Source: Taudactylus pleione (lineage: Eukaryota > Chordata > Amphibia > Anura > Myobatrachidae). Taken from it: DNA of 64,000 nt. The translations under genes and the position numbers were made by a program. The notes beneath the pieces were generated by a model, which worked only from the letters and a program-made list of their open reading frames with translations, did not search any database and had not been told where the DNA came from. Below are positions 22,212 through 32,222 of the stretch, in pieces. The stretch lies in NCBI GenBank assembly GCA_031769625.1, contig JAUIMM010000636.1, positions 5,889,501 to 5,953,500 of the forward strand. Direction: 5' to 3'. How positions within the stretch are numbered: the stretch's first letter is position 1; each line of letters starts with the position of its first letter.

Positions 22212-23161
22212 TCAGGCTGAAGGTTTAGCCTCAGGCTTGGCAGCTGGACACCTAGCACTCCAGGCCTGCTTTTTGGGCTTTGTGACTTTCTTAGTTCCAG
22301 ACGGTCTGGGAAAGGACTGAACCTTGGCCTTACTCTGAGAGCAGAAGGTCTGAAATGACTGAGTTCCAGAACTCAAGGGTAATGGGTCCGAAGGTAAACA
22401 GACAGCCTTGGCAGCTGCCAAAGTGTCCACAATTTTGTTCAAATCTGGACCAAAAAGTACCTGGCCATTAAAGGGTAAACTTTCTAACCCTTTCTTGGAC
22501 TCAGCATCCGCCCTCCAAGATCGCAACCAGAGAGAGCGTCTAGCCGACACTGCAGCCGATGAAATGCGGAATGTTAGCATACTAACATCCAGAGGCCGTG
22601 CACATATATTTTGGACTTGGGCTCCGCCTCTTTTAGAGGGAGCTCAGATTCAGATAAGTCCTGTATTTCCCCATCATCAGTCTTACACATCATCCTGATA
22701 GTACTTAGACTGGGAAGACAGTATCTCTTTCCTAACAGCACATTGGAAACGCTCCCCCTGTAACACCTAAGTCAGGTTTTGCACCGTATTGGAGAGTGTA
22801 TTAACCCACACAGGTTTGACTGTGTTTGGTAGGGAGTAGGTTGTAAAGGCATACTATTAGCCACAGCCAACTGTCTGGGGGTCCCCTGTGACGCAGATGG
22901 AATAGCAAGCTGCGGAGTGTACCCAAAGGTGGGGTCATTGGTGGTGCAGCAAGCTGATCCATCAGAGTATTTAGTGCTTGTGCAAAGCAAGCCCATGGAG
23001 GCTCTTGAGAAGAGCTGGGCCCAGCAGGTAATCCTGCATTCCTGGTACACAGGGTACACAATCCTCCCACAATAATCTCTCCCTCTCTTATTCTAGCCAA
23101 ACATCTGTTGCAGGACTGTGTGAGGGGTAGATCAGCCTGAGCAGACTCACTGCCAGACATT
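22212..23161 (-). pseudogene. DIRS copy 1 gag
   Basis: The start is placed at MSGSESAQADLPL (23161), directly before a Cys-rich CNRCLARIREGEIIVGGLC stretch with a final LCTLC, a zinc-finger-like signature shared with the DIRS copy 2 gag. The C-terminal part (22580-22212) has RRSLWLRSWRADAESKKGLE and a basic tail rich in Lys, Pro and Ala. The same WLRSWKADTGSKKALES block occurs in DIRS copy 3. A frameshift separates the halves near 22600-22800. Confidence 0.7.
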
Positions 23162-23492
23162 ATTAATGTATGTGTCAAACTCCTCAGTACAATAATCATT
23201 TGAACTGTGAAACAAATTAACCCCTGAGCAGCACTGTCACCGCAAGGGCTAGTGAAAGAGAAAGTACAGGGATAGATAAAATAGCTAACAGAGAAATACA
23301 GGCAGACAGCGCTAGCACAGACACATACAATGCCACGAAAAACCTGCACTATATTGCACTATCATCAACTACTGATGTGCCCAGCTATAACGTGGCATCA
23401 CAGCGCTATCTCTCATGCCACGTATGGCACGCCACACACCACGCCATGAGTCGCACCACAAAGAAAGTTTATTAGTGAAAAAAGTCATTACT

Positions 23493-23680
23493 TGTAATAC
23501 AACATTTTGCCCACCAGATGTCACTTTTCCTAAACTACATAGCGCATGCGTCAGATTTCATTAAGTGTAATACAACTTTTTGCCCACCAGGTGTCACTTT
23601 TCCTAAACTACATAGCACATGCGTGTGATTTCATGATGTGTAATACAACATTTTGCCCACCAGGTGTCACTTTCCAATGT
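23493..23680. repeat. 73-bp subterminal tandem repeat (left)
   Basis: TGTAATACAACATTTTGCCC starts units at 23493, 23566 and 23639: an exact 73-bp period, about 2.6 copies. Each unit has CCACCAGGTGTCACTTTTCC and a CGCATGCG or CACATGCG core. It lies about 100 bp inside the left inverted end, where transposase-binding repeats are often found. Confidence 0.9.
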
Positions 23681-23770
23681 ACCGTACGGTATGTTCTGTA
23701 TCACCGGCCGATGATTGTTTGACAGAAGCTTAGACATTAGACTTTACAAACTACAGAACTCTATTAATGG

Positions 23771-23848
23771 GTGAAGCATGTGGCCTAGCGGTCTAATGCC
23801 TAGTCTCACTGCTTCTCCTCTCTTCTTGTTCCGTGGGTTCGAGACCTT
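23771..23848 (+). tRNA. tRNA-like sequence 1
   Basis: An A-box-like TGGCCTAGCGGTCTAATG and a B-box-like GGGTTCGAGACC at about tRNA spacing. The acceptor stem does not close, so it is a tRNA-derived pseudogene or SINE head. A related copy lies at 25824. Confidence 0.4.
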
Positions 23849-24131
23849 GAAAATACAGTATGTTTTTTTAATTTATTTTTAAAATCTTCACTTAAAATAT
23901 TCAGTATTCAATACAGTACATGTGGAGCGCATGTCTGCCCAGTGCTTCGGGAGTCAAACAGCGAAACTAGGATTTTTATTATTGTACATACAGTACTGTA
24001 CCTTAGAACGCAAACTTGCGTCAATGCCGGCGCTGACATGAACGCGGACATTATAGTTATTTATTATGACCATCAAGTGGCAATGGGCCCTGTTAAAGAA
24101 ACTGGTTTCTGTATATCAAACTGACTGCGCA

Positions 24132-24967
24132 TTTAAACCGCAAAATTGCGTCAATGTCTGCGCGTGCCCATTGGTCGGATTTTAATCACAATGGAATGTG
24201 TGCCCCATATCCAGTGGAGCCAAGCCATACATTAAGTAGCGCTATTTTATGGCGCATGCCCAGTTGTCTGTATTGCTAACAGTACTGTTGAATTTTGACA
24301 CTAGTGCCATTTTGCACTGTCCGAGACGTACAGTACCGCACAGTATACACAATAGTAAATTCATTACTACAGTACATAAGGTGCTACAATAGTGGACTAA
24401 CAGCAGTTTGTAGGACAGATGCAGAGCGCAAACTTGCGTCAATGAAAATGCTGTCTTAGACTTGGTAACATTATTAATTTAATATGTTTAGTAACTGATA
24501 CTTGACTGTGTATAAGAGAGGGGTCTCTCTAGTAGAAACTGACTCGGCGTTTAAACCGCAAAATTGCGTCAATGTCTGCGCGTGCCCAGTGGTCGGATTT
24601 TAATCACAATGGAATGTGTGCCCCATGTCCAGTGGGGCCAAGCCATACATTAAGTAGCGCTATTTTATGGCGCATGCCCAGTTGTCTGTATTGCCAACAG
24701 TACTGTTGAATTTTCACACTAGTGCCATTCTGCACTGTCCGAGCCTTACAGTACCGCACAGTATACACAATAGTAAATTCATTACTACAGTACATAAGGT
24801 GCTACAGTAGTGGACTAACAGCAGTTTGTAGGACAGATGCAGAGCGCAAACTTGCGTCAATGAAAATGCTGTCTTAGACTTGGTAACATTATTAATTTAA
24901 TATGTTTAGTAACTGATACTTGACTGTGTATAAGAGAGGGGTCTCTGTAGTAGAAACTGACTCGGCG
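24132..24967. repeat. 418-bp tandem duplication
   Basis: TTTAAACCGCAAAATTGCGT begins at 24132, 24550 and 24968, an exact 418-bp period. The two complete units are almost identical, so the duplication is recent. Each unit contains two copies of the palindrome CGCAAANTTGCG followed by TCAATG, and GGCGCATGCCCAGTTGTCTG. The unit also yields a repeated minus-strand open frame with no recognisable domain. Confidence 0.92.
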
Positions 24968-25141
24968 TTTAAACCGCAAAATTGCGTCAACTGTCAGCAC
25001 AGTTTGCGTTGTGGTAACTTATAGCCAGTTCTGATGGGTTACGGTACAAATAGGATCTCTGGCTTGTGCCCAGTGGCGGGGTTGCAATGCATTGCCAGTG
25101 GTGCTGCGCCATAGCCATACCCTTGTAGCACTATGGCTATG

Positions 25142-25165
25142 TACTGTACGCCATGGCGTACAGTA
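25142..25165. repeat. 24-bp perfect palindrome
   Basis: A perfect inverted repeat centred on GCCATGGC with outer arms TACTGTAC/GTACAGTA. It combines the block-wide TACAGTA motif with a GC-rich centre and could be a binding site or the core of a short foldback. Confidence 0.9.
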
Positions 25166-25311
25166 TGGAATATCATACTGTACAGTACCAGGTCATGATT
25201 CACACACAGTGAAAGTGTGTTATTATTACACTGACTGTGTAATAATAATATTAAAAATAAAAAGTGTAACCTTGACTGTCTAATAATAATGAAAAGCTTC
25301 ATTATTAAGCT

Positions 25312-25388
25312 TCCTGGTTTCGAACCCGGGTTGTACAGACATCTGCAATGTAGAAGTTCGATTTCTTACCTCTACGCTACAGACGCCT
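25312..25388 (-). tRNA. tRNA-like sequence 2
   Basis: On the minus strand the A box TAGCGTAGAGGTAAG and B box GGGTTCGAAACC are well formed and spaced as in a tRNA. The acceptor ends do not pair convincingly, so a working tRNA is unlikely. Confidence 0.45.
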
Positions 25389-25823
25389 GAGTACTGTACG
25401 TCATCGCATGGTACTGTAGATGTCACATAAAGTACTGTAGAGGACTAGGAGAGACTTGTGAGCAAGGACTTAGGTGATCCGTCTTGCTTACACTTCACTC
25501 CTTACAGTATGTTCGAGACCTTTATAATTTAATGGATTTTTTTAATGTTCACTATAGTACTGTAGTTCAGTCTTGTTATCCAACCCTTACAAAAATCAAT
25601 CTATTGTACTGTATATGTGCCCAGCTACAGTACTGTAGTTTGTTGCTCCATACGGTACGCCATACAGTATACCGCATTGTTGCGCACTACACTGTGGCGT
25701 ATTGAGTCTCATAGCACTGCGCATGCCCAGTTGTCTGTATTATACGGTACTTATAACTGTAGTTGTAAGTACAATATGGTAGACATTGTAGTGATTCCCT
25801 GACTCTAGGAACTACAGTACAGT

Positions 25824-25900
25824 AGATGCAGTAGTCTAGGGGGCTAATGCCTAGCCCTACTGCATCTACCATTTTCTTGTCCCGCTGGTTCGAGACCTTT
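25824..25900 (+). tRNA. tRNA-like sequence 3
   Basis: It contains TAGTCTAGGGGGCTAATGCC and the B-box-like GGTTCGAGACC. It resembles tRNA-like sequence 1, including the downstream T-rich tail with AATCTTCACT, so the two are copies of one tRNA-derived repeat. A more diverged third copy ends near 25520 (GTTCGAGACC). Confidence 0.4.
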
Positions 25901-26042
25901 AAAGTACATACTTTATACGGTAATTTTAGTTTGTTTTAAATCTTCACTAATACAGTACATTATCCAGAAATTCTGGTATTTCTATGCCACAGTACTTTGA
26001 CCAAAAAGTCTAACCTTGTTAATAAAAAATAAAAAGTGTAAC

Positions 26043-26126
26043 CTTTCAAGATTCGAACCCGCAAAAGGGTTGTACAGGCAGCGTAATGTATTGGTTTGAT
26101 TATTTACCATTACACTACAGCCGCCT
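26043..26126 (-). tRNA. tRNA-like sequence 4
   Basis: The minus-strand A box TAGTGTAATGGTAA and B box GGGTTCGAATCTT are present. The 5' flank GGCGGC and inner sequence resemble tRNA-like sequence 2. Confidence 0.45.
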
Positions 26127-26264
26127 GCAATACCAAGTTTGCACCTGGCTTGAGTGTTTCCTACAATACTGTACGTCATCGTATCTCAGGCGCATGCCCA
26201 GATCTACTGTATACCCATTTAGCGTTTTTTTTTTTTTTACTAAACTCAGTACATTTTATATATT

Positions 26265-26470
26265 AGGGGGTAAATGTACTAAGATGGTAGTGCTATTAAG
26301 TGATTTTGCCGATAGCAACCAATCTGATTCCAGGTATTACTGTACAGTATCTTCTAGAAGGTGCTACTGTAGATAAATGCTAAGTACAGTAGAATCTGAT
26401 TGGATGTTATGGGCAACATACAGTACAGTAACTTCTTAAATAGAACTCCCATCTTAGTAAATTTACCCCT
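26265..26470. mobile_element. Foldback MITE with GGGGTAAAT ends
   Basis: The left arm GGGGGTAAATGTACTAAGAT is the inverse of the right arm, whose reverse complement reads AGGGGTAAATTTACTAAGAT. The element is about 205 bp and AT-rich, with no coding capacity. It carries the TACAGTA motif internally, so the motif also spread into it, or it inserted before the motif expanded. Confidence 0.8.
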
Positions 26471-26479
26471 ACAAGTTTC

Positions 26480-27640
26480 ACTTTTTCCCCCCAATTTTTT
26501 TTCTTCCACCCCCCAAAATGAAAGTGAATTTTTAGTGTGTTCTGACTTTTTAAAAAAAAAAACTTACGCAGTTTACAGTACCTTTAGGGGATGTTGAAGG
26601 CTTCCCACAACATTGTACCCCAATTCACCAAATTTTTCCACCTGCTATTCATACAGTAGGCAAAACTTTTTTACATACTGTCTTACTGTACATTGCATTG
26701 ACTTCCCGCCTACAGTAGGCAGAAAAGCTTTCAAATTTAATACAGCGATAATTTCACGCCTGGCAAAATGAAGTAATCATACAGTACAAACACCAATTGT
26801 ATAAATTAATGACAATTTTTATTTAACCTACAGTAACATGCTTTACAGAGGGGGGGGACTTCTTTAGCCCTACTGGGGGACCGAGGACTACACAAAAAGA
26901 GTTGGCTTTTAATTTAAAATCATCACTGCCACTTTTGGCCTCAGATTCAGAGTTTCACCTATACCAGGTGCAGACTCTACCGTGCATCAGAGTGCACCAT
27001 AATATAACATAAAAAAAAAATACATGAAACAAGACATTATTTGGGTGCCCCAGATGGAGGTGAACACCAGCTGTGTGAATACGATAACAGAGCACTAACA
27101 TTACCAAAAATCTCACCTTATCCTGATGTCGAAGGGACCGCCACTCTAACCATACAGTAGAAGCCTGTCTCTCAATTCACGGTGCACCCACTACTGTATG
27201 TCTGCAACTATGGATGTGGATGTTGAAGCAGCCACTACTATTGTAGTGTATATGAACTAAAGGAACCTGAAAACTTGAAACATCTGCATTACAAATGGCA
27301 ACATCAAGCGCAGTAGCAGAAAGTGGCAGCTGCAGCACAATCTGTGACGATGCCAATGTGTGCCTTGGAACAGGGGTCAATGTACAGTAGGTGTAAGGAA
27401 AAGAGCAAGAGTATGAAGTACAGTACAGTACATAAGGTACAGTAAGGGAAAGTTATTGTAGACAAAGAGCTTATAAAATAAATTAGGAGAATACTGTATA
27501 ATGTAGGGACAGAAAGCACAACCACAATACTGTACATACAGTACATTATGGACACAGTGTACAGTACTTAGCAGTCCGGATCACAAACTGAAAAGAGGAA
27601 GTTAAACCCCTCCTCCACATTACTAATTATATACAGTACA
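26480..27640. other. Non-coding part of the 9-kb block, left of the transposase
   Basis: AT-rich sequence with many TACAGTA/TACTGTA motifs. It should contain the 3' flank of the transposase gene. I found no matching terminal repeat pair that would delimit a smaller Tc1-type element. Confidence 0.4.
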
Positions 27641-27647
27641 GTATAAG

Positions 27648-29083
27648 CTACATAGCAGTTGCTTGACCGTTTCTTTCGATGACAACTGGTAAGACTCCAT
27701 GGAGATGATCAATATAATTGTTACACTGGGCACGTGTCAATACTGTTCTGCAAAACTTCATTATCCCATCCAAAAGTTCCTGTTTAGTTGTTGGTTTCAC
27801 ATCAGACCTGATGAACCTCTTCAACTGGGCCCAGACCATTTCAATGGGATTCATGTCCGGTGACCTACAGGAAAGTAAAAAAAAATCAAATATTCAGTCA
27901 CAGTACTGTACTTTAGTAAAAAGTGTACTAGAATAATTACTGCTTGGTACTGTACATACTTTTTGGTACAATAAACAGTTAATACAGTACTATAGGACAA
28001 TACTCACTCTGGTGGTGTGCGTTCCCAATTTATCCCTCTCTCTTCCATGAATTTTGCTGAAGCCGAATGTTTGGGATCATTATCCTGGAATAATCGATGT
28101 CCTGATGGGAAGCATTTTCTCACAAATGGCACCATACAGCAATCTACTATTTTTTCTTGGAAGAAGGTCTTATCCATGATGCCTAAAGAGATGAGAAATT
28201 GTCAGTAACAAGCATACACTGTACAGGACTGTAAATAATTTTTAAAACAAGCATTACTGTACTTTACCTTCAAAAATATAGATCGGTCCTGCACCCCAAC
28301 GAGATATACCTCCCCATACATGGACTTTTAACGGATGCTTCGGACGTGGTTTAAGTGAGAGATGTGCACGGTGTCGGAAGGACAGTCTTGAGAACCTCTC
28401 GAGAGAAACCGAAGTTTCATCTGTGAAAATGACGTCATTAAAATTCTCTCCACTATCTATCCACCGTCGTGCTTGTTCAACTCTCTTTACTTTATTAACA
28501 TCCCTTATCATGGGATTTATCCTGTGAAATAAAAACAAGTTTTAGTTTACTGTCATGTAAAATCAGTGCATTATTAATATACAGTATATATATTTTACAG
28601 TATGTACAGTACCTTGTAGGGCCAAAAGTCCATCCCAGTTCCTTACGCATCCGTTTGATGCTGGAACAGGAGATGTCCAGGTCACATTCTGCTTTTAGAA
28701 TACGTTTGATTTGTAAAGCTGTACGCTCATCATCCTCACAAGTCAATTTGTGCACAATCTTTTTGACGCTCCTACGGTAGAACACATACAGAGCATATAG
28801 CAATTATTGGACAGTTAGTGTTGAAATTGGAACACAATACAGTAGCAATCTAGCAACATACAGTATACTGTAATAAAAAAAGGTTTATGTAAAGTACCTA
28901 CCATGTGCATTTAGAAGGAAATCTATATCTGGTCCACGTTCTCTCAAATGCATGATAGCGCACAGTCTGTAAACTAACAAGAACACCACACTCTTTCAGC
29001 CAGGCATGGATCTGTCGTGTTGTTTTGTGTTCTTTTTTCATGCTTGCAATTATCTTGCTGATGGCTTTGCTGATTTTTGCCAT
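27648..29083 (-). CDS. Tc1/mariner-like (DDE) transposase, five exons
   Basis: The inferred coding exons on the minus strand are 29083-28902, 28771-28613, 28521-28268, 28182-28008 and 27864-27648. All four introns are GT-AG, and the joined frame of 987 nt has no internal stop (328 residues). Residues about 5-50 and 80-112 look like two helix-turn-helix units. The catalytic motifs are FTDET (Asp148, exon 3), FQDNDPKH (Asp232, exon 4) and PDMNPIEMVW (Glu265, exon 5); HVWGGISRWG lies between. Glu265 follows Asp232 by 32 residues, not the 34 usual in Tc1. The start is the ATG before AKISKAISKI; a 5'-UTR intron (29569-29099) is likely. Intron use is inferred. Confidence 0.8.
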
Positions 29084-29098
29084 GTTTGACGACAAAAT

Positions 29099-29569
29099 CT
29101 GTGTAAAGAACAAGAGAAATACGTTACAGTACTGTTGCTGAGTATACAGACTGAGTACAGTATATAGTACATACAGTAATGTAATGTTCAGTATCTTAAA
29201 CACAGGGGGTTATTACATTCTTACTGTACATCAGCCATAACATGTACAGTATAACCAGCTAGTAAATTTCATTTTGCAGGCTGTGTTTAATAAATGATAG
29301 TTTTGAGCTAATTTGTGATATATATTTCCCAATTTAATCTCACATCAAGCTTTCATACAGTATGCCCCTAAATCCGCAAATATGCAGCTACAGTACCGTA
29401 TGAAGGAGACAAACAGGACAATAAACACAGCAATATTGCGACTGAAACAAAATGGTCGCCGAGCAAAACAAAACGGTACCGTATATGCATTGAAAAGTCG
29501 CTGCGCAAATCAGCGTCTAACACAGCAAACTGCAAAATGACCGTGAACCTAGCAAGCTCCCATACTTAC
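29099..29569 (-). other. Probable 5'-UTR intron of the transposase gene
   Basis: On the minus strand a donor ACT/GTAAGTATG at 29569 and an acceptor TTCTTTACACAG ending at 29099 frame a segment rich in TACAGTA motifs. The acceptor lies 15 bp before the proposed start codon. Upstream (29600-29730) is a diverged direct repeat containing AAGTCAGGCAG. Confidence 0.5.
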
Positions 29570-29837
29570 AGTACCAGCGGGTTGATACTGTAGGAAACAG
29601 CTGTAGAAGCTCATGGTACAGCAACAAAGGTGACTCGGAAGTCAGGCAGAGTTGCAGAGGTAGATCACGGTAATGAGCAGCAACAACAGCGACTTAGAAG
29701 TCAGGCAGCGTTGCAGGTAGTAGTACAGTATCTCAAGGGTTCGTACTGTTGATACGTGCCGATGAGACAATCCAAGCAGCAAGTCCGTACAGTTAAGTAG
29801 CAGATTCACAGTGTGGATAGCTAGTGCGGTCTGAGAC

Positions 29838-29989
29838 GCTCTTTTATGCTACCAGAGACAAAGAAAACCTTGCCGCCGAAACTCTGCCATGCCATTGGAC
29901 CACAAGGAAGTGCATATTTCAAATACACCAATCAGCGGCCAGATTTTCTGCGGGAAGGAATTCTTTTGTATCTGGTAGCATAAAAGAGC
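29838..29989. repeat. Short foldback, GCTCTTTTATGCTACCAGA arms
   Basis: Perfect 19-bp inverted arms at 29838-29856 and 29971-29989 with a 114-bp loop. It lies upstream of the transposase and could be a small MITE or part of the promoter region. Confidence 0.8.
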
Positions 29990-30018
29990 GCACAGAGTGA
30001 GTAGTGATAAGATACCAG

Positions 30019-30083
30019 CCAATCAGCTCCCAAATATAATTTTTCAAACACAGCCTGTGAGATGACAGTTGGGAGCTGATTGG
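30019..30083. repeat. Short foldback, CCAATCAGCTCCCAA arms
   Basis: Perfect 15-bp inverted arms at 30019-30033 and 30069-30083. The same TTGGGAGCT(G/C)ATTGG sequence occurs in the MITE at 36033-36236, which suggests a shared family. Confidence 0.75.
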
Positions 30084-30510
30084 AGACCCCTGAATCTGTC
30101 CATGACGTACAGTAATAATGTCAGACTTAAAGGGGGCAGGCCCAGCACAGAAAAATAGTGTGTAACAGTACTGTAGGTTAACAGATTTGGTCGACAGACA
30201 TTAGAATGGTGGGTCAATCAACTTGCCTTTTGTTATTAATTTATTAATCAAACAAGCCATGTCGACCAATAGTGTGTAACCCTTTAGTCCATATACAGTA
30301 CTGTAGATTTAATCAGCCTGTCAATCAAATGTCTGCCAGTCATGTCAGTATGTGTTAACAACTGTCAGTCATCGTCAGATACTGTACTATCCAACACCCT
30401 ACAGTGCAGTGTACAGTAATGTACAGTATGTCAGAGTCGTGCATTGCACTGTATTCGTTATTGTGCAGTATACTGTAATTCATGTGATTATACAGCAATG
30501 CTGTACTTAC

Positions 30511-30748
30511 TACGAATTATTCGCCTCCGAATTCGCTGTAGGCGAGGCCTGTCCCTCCGAAGCAGGTCACTCCACCTGCGCTGCAGTGAGCGACCTGAGC
30601 GGCGAATGCCATATAGGCGATAAATTTCGTTACTCGCGGCTCTGTAGGCGAGCACTTTGTCTTGGTTAGTGGCGAACGCTTGGTCCCGCCACTTAACCAA
30701 GACAAAGAGCTCGCCAGACGAGTAGCGTCTTGCCCTGACAGAAGACAT
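30511..30748 (-). CDS. Myb/SANT-like open frame, probable exon
   Basis: From the ATG at 30748 the minus strand reads MSSVRARRYSSGELFVLV, then NEIYRLYGIRRSGRSLQRRW and SDLLRRDRPRLQRIRRR. The spacing of aromatic, acidic and RW-DL residues resembles the trihelix/Myb-SANT-like DNA-binding domain that some DNA transposons encode in a second protein. A good splice donor (GTAAGTA) follows at 30510, so the frame may continue in another exon; otherwise it ends at 30488. The segment is CpG-rich and free of TACAGTA, like the transposase exons. A long imperfect inverted repeat (30640-30725) runs through it, which lowers confidence that it is coding. Confidence 0.4.
30640..30725. repeat. Imperfect inverted repeat inside the Myb-like frame
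   Basis: CTTTGTCTTGGTTAGTGGCG is followed after about 14 bp by CGCCACTTAACCAAGACAAA, with weaker pairing further out (GGCGAGC and GCTCGCC). The arms exceed 20 bp with one bulge, so the transcript could form a stable hairpin. Confidence 0.8.
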
Positions 30749-30859
30749 TTTGACTAGCCAGTGACGCATGTCGTACATCGCACGACGCACGCCGACACTA
30801 ATTCTCTTGTTACGGCAGGCGTCTGTGGTGTACTGTAATGTAGTCATAACCATAGTGGC

Positions 30860-31700
30860 AAAGTCAGTTTTGAATATTCAGTACAGGCACATTCATAGCG
30901 GCACACTAGTTGTCCTAGCAGACGGGGGATGGTGTCTTTGGCAATGGTGACAATTCGTAGCATTTTTCAGGACACTAGGGCAGAGCTGACTGCTTACAGT
31001 AAATGGATTAACAAAGCTTCCTTTATTATGGTAATGTGAGGCTCTTGGCTTGCTTTGGGGGAAGGGACCTGATGCACTGTGTATGACTCTCGGCCCACTG
31101 GGCATGCGCCAGAAATCCCATCGCAACCCTCCTACTGGGCATGCGCCCACCAGAGATGGAAATGCAACAGAATACAATACTGTACCGACTGCAGTAATAC
31201 AGCCAACTGCGCATGCTCAGTGATAGCATAGCGCTACATGGCGTATGGCTTGGCGCCACAGATCCCATTGTACCCCCATCCATTTGTAATCCATCGCAGA
31301 TGGCTGACAGCCACCGTAGCACCAACCGTGTAATACAGAGAGCTCTCTCTCCTACAGATCCCACTACTACCGTACTTAGTGTGCAAGGTTGGAGCAGCAT
31401 CACCAATGTCATCAGTTTGGGATGCAACGCTATTTTGTGCATCAAACGCACAGTCAGCTTTGAACACAGAGCGCTCTCTCACAGACGGAAAGCTCTCTCA
31501 GATACAGTCCAAGGGACGTAGCCATAGTGCGTGAGGCTGAGACCGCATATGCGTTGTCGCATGTTTGCGTTTTGCGGTTTCTGGGCGCACCATAGCCACA
31601 GTATGAAATCACTATTCAGTGAAATACAGTACAGTACAGAGCCCTCTCTGGGCACTACAGTGTCCAGAGCAGACAGTGACAAAAAAAAAATATACAGTAC
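30860..31700. other. Non-coding right part of the 9-kb block
   Basis: It contains several GGGCATGCGCC/GCGCATGCTCAG motifs (31104, 31139, 31207) related to those in the 418-bp units. Overlapping open frames on both strands (31026-31521) have no recognisable domain. I do not call a gene here. Confidence 0.4.
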
Positions 31701-31716
31701 GGTACAGTATATTCTT

Positions 31717-31788
31717 TTCCAGGGATCGAACCCCGGACCATAATTCTACCAAAGTGATCACCTAACCACTAGCCCACACGACAACTAC
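31717..31788 (-). tRNA. tRNA-like sequence 5
   Basis: Best formed of the set. The minus strand has GGGCTAGTGGTTAGG (A box) and CCGGGGTTCGATCCCTGG, a closed T arm with a perfect B box. The 5' and 3' ends do not make a good acceptor stem, so it is probably a pseudogene. Confidence 0.5.
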
Positions 31789-32125
31789 AGTAAACCACAG
31801 AGAGTGGCCTCATCCTTGTGCACTCCTCCCGCTGCTGTTTTTTAATTAAAAAAAATAAATAAATAAATTGTCATACTGTAATGCATCCCATATCAGTGAA
31901 AGCTGTGCGTGCATCTAATTATTCTACAGTATCGGTTATACCATGACAACAACTCCGGCAACTTCTCTACTATTCAGTTACTGCACCGTACCGTATGTAC
32001 AATACAGTATGTGCAGTGATTTGTACAGTATATTATGCGACATTACAAATACAGTATGGGTTGTGCGTTCATGGAAATGCTGTGAATATGATAGACATTC
32101 AGTAATATGATAGACATTCAGTACA

Positions 32126-32222
32126 GTGGAGCACTCGCCAACCAGCGGTTAAGCACTATATTACATGCAATTACAAAAGTGGAGCACTCGCCACCCAGCG
32201 GTTAAGCACTGTATTACATGCC
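32126..32222. repeat. 53-bp subterminal tandem repeat (right)
   Basis: GTGGAGCACTCGCC starts at 32126 and 32179, a 53-bp period. In reverse complement the units begin TGTAATACA, like the 73-bp units at the left end, so the arrays face each other. A 17-bp repeat ATGATAGACATTCAGTA precedes it. Confidence 0.8.

Noticed and set aside
31026..31521. Overlapping 141- and 102-codon frames on opposite strands
   Set aside because: No domain recognised; the sequence is repeat-like with GCATGCGC motifs.
31717..31788. Functional tRNA gene
   Set aside because: A and B boxes and T arm are good, but the acceptor stem does not close and anticodon assignment is not secure.
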